Source: Thermoplasmata archaeon (GTDB taxonomy: Archaea > Thermoplasmatota > Thermoplasmata > UBA10834). Taken from it: 10,412 nucleotides of DNA. Shown one piece after another: positions 6,123 through 10,412 of the stretch (positions within the stretch are counted from its first letter, which is position 1; every line of letters begins with the position of its first letter). The translations under genes were made by a program, and so were the position numbers. The notes below the pieces were generated by a model, which saw only the letters and a program-made list of their open reading frames with translations, was not told the DNA's origin and did not search any database. The stretch lies in NCBI GenBank assembly GCA_025457845.1, contig JALOTO010000037.1:1-10412 (forward strand), given 5' to 3'.

Positions 6123-6779
6123 CTACACCCCCTTTCTAAGGACGAGTATGTCGTCGAATCCCTCCGCCAGGATGTCAGCGCCCACCTGTTTCACCGCTTC
6201 AGGGTGCCCCTCGAACGCCCTCCCGCCCACGACGACCTTGAACCGCTTGCCCGTGTCCACCCCTCTCAGCACTGAGATGACCTTCTCCGCTGCGAAGAGG
6301 TGGTAGTAGTTCGTGACGCTGATCGCCACTATGGCGGGCCTGAGGCTGCGCACAGCGGACTCGATGACCCTCATGGGAGTGTTCGCCCCTACGAAGAGCG
6401 CCTCGAAACCGGCCATCGTGAAGTAATCGGTGACCATCCTTGCTCCCAGCTCGTGGAGCTCGTCCACCGGGCAGGCCACTAGCACCTTCCCGACAGAACC
6501 CGGGCCGAACCTCGCATCCCTCTCCTTGAGGACCGACGGGTAGCAGTTCTCGATGATCGACCTCACGATGGAGCTCCTGACATGCTCCTTCCAGATGCAG
6601 GATTCCTCATCGTCCACACACTCCATGTGGTTGAGGGACGGCGCAAGGAAACCGGAGTACAGGGTTGGGATGTCCACTGTGCCGTCTGCCAGTAGCCTCT
6701 GGCAGAATCCGATGCTCCGCCCGCGGTCCTCCCTCTCAAGCAGCTCGATGAACTCAGCGTACCTAGGATGCGCTGACAT
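6123..6779 (-). CDS. Stand-alone cobalamin-binding-domain protein, corrinoid-sensor-like
   Basis: A 218-residue soluble protein with a helical cap (about 1-85) and a Rossmann-like B12-binding domain (about 96-218). The lower axial ligand is probably H109 in D-E-L-H-E-L-G (106-112), which fits the E/D-x-H-x-x-G motif. Supporting blocks are F-V-G-A-N-T-P (129-135), the S-x-T/L block A-I-S-V-T (152-156) and V-V-V-G-G-R (182-187), which contact the corrin tail in relatives. In the cap, K-E-H (64-66) matches the EH pair of CarH-like photoreceptors, but the Trp expected about ten residues earlier (W-x9-EH) is absent. There is no DNA-binding domain, unlike CarH/LitR, and no methyltransferase gene nearby. 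Its closest functional models are therefore AerR/PpaA-like sensors or corrinoid carrier proteins. The gene starts at an ATG after a leader of about 40 nt with GGGGAGGT, rather far at 11 nt. The ABC permease begins 2 nt downstream. The corrinoid form and the output are unknown. Confidence 0.87.
   Translation of the reverse strand: MSAHPRYAEFIELLEREDRGRSIGFCQRLLADGTVDIPTLYSGFLAPSLNHMECVDDEESCIWKEHVRSSIVRSIIENCYPSVLKERDARFGPGSVGKVLVACPVDELHELGARMVTDYFTMAGFEALFVGANTPMRVIESAVRSLRPAIVAISVTNYYHLFAAEKVISVLRGVDTGKRFKVVVGGRAFEGHPEAVKQVGADILAEGFDDILVLRKGV
6126..6133 (-). promoter_or_regulatory. Ribosome binding site that sets the TTG start of the permease
   Basis: AGGGGGTG on the minus strand, 5 nt before TTG at 6120 and overlapping the last codons of the cobalamin-binding gene. 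It decides for the TTG over the ATG seven codons later, which has no such site. Confidence 0.6.
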
Positions 6780-6838
6780 GCTCCGCCCGAACCTCCCCTG
6801 ACATCAGAGAATCGTTGACAGGAGATGGTGCACCTTAC

Positions 6839-6848
6839 GATAAATAGG
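6839..6848 (-). promoter_or_regulatory. TATA box of the cobalamin-protein/ABC operon
   Basis: CCTATTTATC on the minus strand is the best TATA-type match in the window. Transcription start is expected near 6818, giving a leader of about 40 nt before the ATG at 6779, with GGGGAGGT at 6798-6791. A palindrome at 6864-6879 lies 15 nt upstream, a position suited to an activator or repressor. Confidence 0.5.
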
Positions 6849-6863
6849 ATGCTCCGAACGGTA

Positions 6864-6879
6864 GGGACGGGTCCGTCCC
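6864..6879. repeat. Inverted repeat between the CBS gene and the ABC operon
   Basis: GGGACGG, a GT spacer, then CCGTCCC: two perfect 7-nt arms. It lies 11 nt after the CBS-protein stop codon and 15 nt upstream of the TATA box for the cobalamin-protein operon. It could be an operator for that operon, a transcript-end hairpin for the CBS gene, or both. No T-run follows it on the minus strand. Confidence 0.45.
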
Positions 6880-6890
6880 GACGAAGGCCC

Positions 6891-7412
6891 CTATGTGCGT
6901 CCGGGCCTGCCTGCGAAGAGCCAGATGACATCCTGCCTCGACAGGATCCCGACGACCTTGCCTTCCTTCACGACGGGCAGGCGGTTCACGCTGAACTCAG
7001 CCATCATCTTGATCGCCCGGTCGAGGGAGTCGTTCGGTCCCAGCGCGTGCGGTACCTGACCTGTAGGCACTATCACGGAGACAGGGCTGTCTGAGACCGC
7101 TCGCATGGCCTCGGCGAGGAAACGCAGCCTCTGCCTCTGCACCTCCGCGTCGCCTTGGGCCTCGCAGGACGCATCGTGGACCGCGCCAGCCTTCTTCACA
7201 CGGTCCATGATAGCCCTGTTTATGTCCGTGACGCTCAACACGCCCACGAAGTTGCCGGAATCGTCGACCACCGGCGCTCCAGAGACATCCTTCTCCATGA
7301 GGAGCAGCCACACGCAGGCGATCTTCTCGGACGCCTTCACCGTGACGACGTCCTTCGTCATCACCGTCTCCACGCTCATGTACCTCATCCTCGAGGCGGG
7401 TCCTTCCATCAC
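6891..7412 (-). CDS. CBS-domain pair protein
   Basis: A 173-residue soluble protein that is essentially one Bateman module. CBS1 spans about 12-70, with V-M-T-K-D-V-V-T-V (17-25), G-A-P-V-V-D (45-50) and G-V-L-S-V-T-D-I (57-64). CBS2 spans about 112-168, with R-L-P-V-V (144-148) and G-I-L-S-R-Q-D-V (155-162). An unusually long, charged linker (about 71-108), rich in Glu, Arg and Gln, joins the two. CBS pairs bind adenine nucleotides or similar ligands and usually control a partner protein. No catalytic or DNA-binding domain is fused here, so the partner must be separate. The start is fixed by GGAGGT 6 nt before GTG 7412; the next codon is ATG, also possible. It follows the tandem-HTH regulator by 45 nt without a visible promoter, so the two are probably one transcript and may work together. 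Confidence 0.88.
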   Translation of the reverse strand: MMEGPASRMRYMSVETVMTKDVVTVKASEKIACVWLLLMEKDVSGAPVVDDSGNFVGVLSVTDINRAIMDRVKKAGAVHDASCEAQGDAEVQRQRLRFLAEAMRAVSDSPVSVIVPTGQVPHALGPNDSLDRAIKMMAEFSVNRLPVVKEGKVVGILSRQDVIWLFAGRPGRT

Positions 7413-7418
7413 GCAATT

Positions 7419-7424
7419 ACCTCC
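7419..7424 (-). promoter_or_regulatory. Ribosome binding site of the CBS-protein gene
   Basis: GGAGGT on the minus strand, 6 nt before GTG 7412 and 9 nt before the adjacent ATG 7409. It supports a start at this pair and not at Met12. Confidence 0.65.
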
Positions 7425-7457
7425 AATGACCTGGCTGGCACGTCCCAGAGCATCCCC

Positions 7458-8552
7458 TCATACCCCTTCCATGGAATAAGCCGACCGCGGCATCTCGTCG
7501 CCGAATCCAACCAGCTTCCGGACCATGGGCCCATAGTGGCCGTCCCTGAGCTCCTTGGTGGCTGCGGTCGACACGAGGGAGATGATGGGGTCCCCCCTCA
7601 GGACCCCACTGTCCATGAGGGGCTTCATCATTCGCTGCATCTCGGTGAGGTAGTCTCTGTAGTCCTTGAACATGTAGGTCGCGTGAGCCTCGGTATCCCT
7701 CTCGAGGGTGAACCACGACAGGTTCACCCAGTCCAACTCCGACAGTTCCGATCTGCGAGCCGCATCGATGCCTGGCCTGAACCTCATGTGGACGTAGGCA
7801 ATCAGCTCGATGTTCCATAGCACCAGCGGGATTATGCACGTCCGGGTGTACATCCCCTTCCTCTCGAGCCGCTTCCTGACATTCGTGACCGTCTGACGGG
7901 AACGGCCCATGAGCTGGGCGATCTGCGCATCAGTGGCATGCGGGTACTCCACCAAATTCACGAGTGTCCTCCGCTCCACGGGTGAGAGCGCCTGGCACTC
8001 GACCTGGTGCTTCGATGGACGGTTGGGCACCGGCGGGGGAACCTCCAGACCGAATATCCTGTGCAATCCGGGAGCGAAGTTGTAGGTGTAACAGACCCTG
8101 GAGATGCTGAGAGGGTAGAACGCCGCTCGGAGGTCCGCCCTTTCCGACGAATGTGGGCCAGAGAATATCCTCTCGTACCTGTCAGTGGCGACCAGGTAGT
8201 CCGCGAAGTCCCTGTACGCTCCACTCATCATTATGAAACCCTCTCCTGAGGCGCTGTCGAAGACCTCCGGCGTCTCATCGAGGAACCGCAGGTGAGTCTG
8301 GTCCTTCACGTCCCTCGGGACTGCAGGGTTCGTGGAACCGAACATCTGGACGAAGAGATTGCACCCGAGCTTGTGGAATGAGGGGGTGTTCGTGAAATAG
8401 ATGAGCCTGGAATCCATCAATCTCCTCCGGATCGATGAGACAGTGCTCTCCTTCATCCCGCAACGTCTCGCGAGAGCGGCGTCAGTCAGGTTAGCATCCT
8501 GCATCAGTCCGAAGATCACTAACATCTCTGATTCCCTAAGCGGCCTCTCCAT
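7458..8552 (-). CDS. Tandem winged-helix (Lrp-like) transcriptional regulator
   Basis: A 364-residue protein built as two similar halves. Each half has a winged helix followed by an alpha/beta segment. HTH1 (about 8-52) reads L-T-D-A-A-L-A-R-R (22-30), then S-T-V-S-S-I-R-R-R-L (36-45). HTH2 (about 189-236) reads A-T-D-A-Q-I-A-Q-L (206-214), then Q-T-V-T-N-V-R-K-R-L-E (220-230). After each come a strand-rich block (C-N-L-F-V-Q-M-F at 64-71; I-A-Y-V-H-M-R-F at 251-258) and a Y-R-D motif (113-115; 298-300). This looks like an internal duplication of an Lrp/AsnC-like unit, so one chain may do what an Lrp dimer does. The effector is unknown. The ATG has no SD, and CTATTG lies 26 nt upstream, suggesting a leaderless mRNA. 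It is divergent from the APC permease and upstream of the CBS gene, both plausible partners or targets. Confidence 0.85.
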   Translation of the reverse strand: MERPLRESEMLVIFGLMQDANLTDAALARRCGMKESTVSSIRRRLMDSRLIYFTNTPSFHKLGCNLFVQMFGSTNPAVPRDVKDQTHLRFLDETPEVFDSASGEGFIMMSGAYRDFADYLVATDRYERIFSGPHSSERADLRAAFYPLSISRVCYTYNFAPGLHRIFGLEVPPPVPNRPSKHQVECQALSPVERRTLVNLVEYPHATDAQIAQLMGRSRQTVTNVRKRLERKGMYTRTCIIPLVLWNIELIAYVHMRFRPGIDAARRSELSELDWVNLSWFTLERDTEAHATYMFKDYRDYLTEMQRMMKPLMDSGVLRGDPIISLVSTAATKELRDGHYGPMVRKLVGFGDEMPRSAYSMEGV

Positions 8553-8573
8553 CGGCGGGGTGCATCGCAGTAA

Positions 8574-8581
8574 CCAATAGA
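8574..8581 (-). promoter_or_regulatory. TATA-like element for the tandem-HTH regulator
   Basis: TCTATTGG on the minus strand, with its A at 8578, 26 nt before the ATG at 8552. No SD is seen between them, in line with a leaderless transcript. The match to the consensus is modest. Confidence 0.3.
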
Positions 8582-8733
8582 GTACCTTGCGCTAGCGGAT
8601 GCGCCTCCTGCAATCGTGACAGAGTGAAGTTTGTATTGCCACCCCTGCCACGATTTTGCCGATTCGCATGCCGTTCGAGACCCACGTGCAGAATAGCATG
8701 CCCGATACCTCGATTTCCACTGGATTCAGACGC

Positions 8734-8743
8734 CCGTTAACGG
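8734..8743. repeat. Perfect palindrome CCGTTAACGG, possible operator
   Basis: A perfect 10-nt palindrome about 10 bp upstream of the TATA-like GAAATAC (8754-8760) of the permease. Its position and symmetry suit a dimeric or two-headed HTH protein such as the divergent regulator. A 10-nt palindrome can also occur by chance. Confidence 0.35.
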
Positions 8744-8753
8744 CGTATGGGTT

Positions 8754-8760
8754 GAAATAC
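8754..8760 (+). promoter_or_regulatory. Possible TATA element of the APC permease
   Basis: GAAATAC, placing transcription start near 8785 and giving a leader of about 40 nt that contains the overlapping hairpins and the SD. Another candidate, GATATCC, lies about 16 nt downstream, so the assignment is tentative. Confidence 0.25.
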
Positions 8761-8788
8761 GAACAAAGTCGATATCCCTACCGCTTAG

Positions 8789-8809
8789 GGGAGGGTTAGC
8801 TCCCAGCTA
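8789..8809 (+). repeat. Two overlapping, mutually exclusive hairpins in the permease leader
   Basis: GGGAG (8789-8793) can pair with CTCCC (8800-8804). Alternatively TAGCT (8797-8801) can pair with AGCTA (8805-8809) around a CCC loop. The two stems share bases, so only one can form. They end 3 nt before the SD, where they could affect translation. Confidence 0.35.
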
Positions 8810-8812
8810 TTT

Positions 8813-8819
8813 GGGGTGA
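8813..8819 (+). promoter_or_regulatory. Ribosome binding site that sets the TTG start of the APC permease
   Basis: GGGGTGA, 6 nt before TTG at 8826. The frame is closed by TGA at 8817-8819, inside this SD, so TTG 8826 is the earliest possible start, and the spacing is ideal. Confidence 0.7.
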
Positions 8820-8825
8820 GGTAGG

Positions 8826-10412
8826 TTGGGTGAAGTATTCGCAAGAAAGGCCAGTGGGCTAGTGCGAGAAGCCTCTTTGCTCGATACCTTCGGTATTGGC
8901 TTCATGAACAACACTCTCGGCGTGGGCATATGGACCATGGCGAGCTGGGGTCTGTTCATCTCGCCACAGGGGAACATGATGCTCGGGTCGATCCTGGCGT
9001 CTCTGATGTGTATCTTCGGCATAGCGTTCGTCTGGGGGTTCCTGGGCGGCTCCATGCCGAGGAGCGGAGGCGACTATATCGCCAACTCGAGAATCCTGCA
9101 CCCCGCCGTAGGCATAGCAATGTCGATGACGAATGCAGGCTTCGTGATGACATTCTGGATAGCGACACTCGCGCCGTTCTGCGCTGATCCAGGCATGACT
9201 TCGCTTCTGTCATCCGTAGGCGCCGACCAGGGATTGATCGACTGGTTCGCCACGGCTGAGGGGGTAGTGGTCACGGCATCCCTGGTCAACATCTGGGGAT
9301 TCTTCATAGTGATCACCGGTCTCAGGGTCTACAACCTGAACCAGCGCGTGATCATGCTCCTGGCATTCTTCACGCTGATCGTCACTGGCATCGTGCTGAC
9401 GACGAGCAGCCACACGGACTTCGTCGCTGCCTATGATGCGCAGGCGGCCATCGACGGGTCGATGACCTATGACGAGACCATAGCCACTGTCAGGGACGTC
9501 GACGGCGTGAACCTCTCAGGACCGAAACCAGGGTACGACCTAGGGGCAACTCTGGCGCTGTTCCCAGCAATCGCATGGGCCACGGCATATGGGTATCAGA
9601 TCACGTTCATATGCGGTGAGGTCAAACGTCCTCAGAGGAACATCGTCCTCGGCCAGGTGTTGGCGGCGGTGATTCCCGCGGTGTTCCTTGTCTGGTTCTC
9701 GTGGGGCCTCGTCAATGTCATGGGCCAGGACTTCCTAGGGGCCATGGCCTACATCGACAACGCTGACGGAGGGGCATCCCAGGACGCTTTCACGCTCTCG
9801 GTAGGGAGCAACACCTACAGCATGATATCGCTCCTGACTGACAACGGGTTCGCCGACTTCTGCATCGGTTCGGTGTTCATATTCTTCAATCTGCTGTGTA
9901 TGCCTATATCGTACATCGCATTCAGCCGGGCGGCTTTCGCCTGGGGCATGGACAGGCTTGGACCGATGTGGTTCACCGACGTCAGCCCGCGCTGGCACTC
10001 TCCGGTGAAGAACAATGTCGTGATGCTCGCAATGAGCGAGGTCGGGATATTCATCTACGCATACTGGGCGGATGCGATCGACGCCATAGCGATCGTGGCC
10101 CTCGAGGCCATGTCCGCATGGGGCGTGATGGCCGTGTCTGGGCTGCTGTTCCCCTATGTCAAGAAGGTCAGGACGATCTGGGAGGCATCCCCGTACAAGT
10201 TCCGGCTGGGTCCGATCTATGTCATGACAGTGGCGTCGCTGATCAATCTGCTGTTCGTGGGGATACTGATATACTACTTCTTCACGGAACCCGAACTGGG
10301 CGCCATATCCACATGGGGGTCGGTCGTCTACATCTCGATCTGGATAATCGGCGTCCTGTGGTACTTCCTCTGGGTCCGGCACTGGAAGAAACAGGGGATC
10401 GACCTGACCATG
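8826..10412 (+). CDS. APC-superfamily amino acid/polyamine-type permease, 3' end cut by the window
   Basis: An open frame of 529 codons without a stop, translated by hand, so the C-terminus lies beyond the right edge. After a short cytoplasmic start, the first membrane segment holds the broken-helix motif T-L-G-V-G-I-W-T (residues 30-37), typical of TM1 of APC transporters. About a dozen hydrophobic segments follow. Cytoplasmic landmarks include G-E-V-K-R-P-Q-R-N-I in the middle of the chain, much like the E-x-x-x-P-x-R-N-I/V motif after TM6 of amino acid permeases, and S-R-A-A-F-A-W-G-M-D-R, like the R-x-x-x-A-M-A-x-D family loop. A polar stretch of about 45 residues (195-240) before the TM6 region is longer than in many relatives. 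It probably carries out proton- or sodium-coupled uptake or exchange of an amino acid or amine; the substrate is not readable. The TTG start is fixed by GGGGTGA. It may be controlled by the divergent tandem-HTH regulator. Confidence 0.9.
   Translation, partial: MGEVFARKASGLVREASLLDTFGIGFMNNTLGVGIWTMASWGLFISPQGNMMLGSILASLMCIFGIAFVWGFLGGSMPRSGGDYIANSRILHPAVGIAMSMTNAGFVMTFWIATLAPFCADPGMTSLLSSVGADQGLIDWFATAEGVVVTASLVNIWGFFIVITGLRVYNLNQRVIMLLAFFTLIVTGIVLTTSSHTDFVAAYDAQAAIDGSMTYDETIATVRDVDGVNLSGPKPGYDLGATLALFPAIAWATAYGYQITFICGEVKRPQRNIVLGQVLAAVIPAVFLVWFSWGLVNVMGQDFLGAMAYIDNADGGASQDAFTLSVGSNTYSMISLLTDNGFADFCIGSVFIFFNLLCMPISYIAFSRAAFAWGMDRLGPMWFTDVSPRWHSPVKNNVVMLAMSEVGIFIYAYWADAIDAIAIVALEAMSAWGVMAVSGLLFPYVKKVRTIWEASPYKFRLGPIYVMTVASLINLLFVGILIYYFFTEPELGAISTWGSVVYISIWIIGVLWYFLWVRHWKKQGIDLTM

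Larger units (their letters stand above)
8553..8825. other. Divergent intergenic region between regulator and APC permease
   Basis: These 273 bases hold no gene that I can support. They contain promoter-like elements for both flanking genes. There is also a 7-nt inverted repeat (AATCGTG at 8612-8618 with CACGATT at 8649-8655), a TGCCAC direct repeat (8637-8642 and 8646-8651), a 10-nt palindrome at 8734-8743, and two overlapping hairpin options at 8789-8809 just before the permease SD. Confidence 0.7.

Noticed and set aside
7155..7820. 221-codon plus-strand frame across the CBS and regulator genes
   Set aside because: It spans two well-supported minus-strand genes and their SD. The translation is His- and Arg-rich and resembles no family.
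9735..10382. 215-codon open frame on the minus strand, antisense to the APC permease
   Set aside because: The translation is full of Asp, Arg, His and Pro without hydrophobic core or motif, and the opposite strand encodes a convincing permease.
1..10412. CRISPR array, tRNA or rRNA genes, insertion sequences, phage genes
   Set aside because: Reading both strands, I found no regularly spaced repeats, cloverleaf sequences, rRNA-like stretches, transposase motifs or flanking duplications.

Overview
The window looks archaeal, most probably a moderately GC-rich euryarchaeon of the Thermoplasmata type. This is inferred from three things. Several genes have a TATA-like element 26-27 nt before a start codon that has no Shine-Dalgarno (SD) site. 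Genes inside operons instead have strong GGAGGTGA-type SDs with ATG, GTG or TTG starts. AGG/AGA arginine codons are common, and I see no bacterial -35/-10 promoters. The lineage guess is weak, because no rRNA, tRNA or lineage marker is present.

Layout. Bases 1-150 (minus) hold the N-terminus of a GNAT acetyltransferase that runs off the left edge. It diverges from a DoxX/DoxD-like membrane protein (296-805, plus). That gene converges with, and overlaps by 9 bp, a second GNAT gene (797-1393, minus), which is followed by a tandem-domain GNAT gene (1447-2400, minus). A class III aminotransferase of the glutamate-1-semialdehyde aminomutase type (2829-4211, minus) is followed 34 nt later by a small DsrE-like protein (2444-2794, minus), probably as one operon. 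A tight minus-strand operon covers 6779-4290: a stand-alone cobalamin-binding-domain protein, an FtsX/MacB-type ABC permease, and its LolD/MacB-type ATPase. The first two genes are 2 nt apart and the last two overlap by 8 nt. Upstream lie a CBS-pair protein (6891-7412, minus) and a 364-residue regulator with two winged-helix units (7458-8552, minus), also likely co-transcribed. A 273-bp divergent intergenic region separates the regulator from an APC-superfamily permease (8826 to the right edge, plus). That permease starts with TTG, has a strong SD, and is not closed within the window.

How the genes may work together (inference). The most distinctive arrangement is the corrinoid-sensor-like protein joined to an ABC exporter-type system, preceded by a CBS ligand sensor and a tandem-HTH regulator. 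It could be a ligand- or corrinoid-responsive membrane transport module. The regulator may also control the divergent permease through palindromic sites in the shared intergenic region. I see no rRNA, tRNA, CRISPR array, insertion sequence, attachment site or replication origin.
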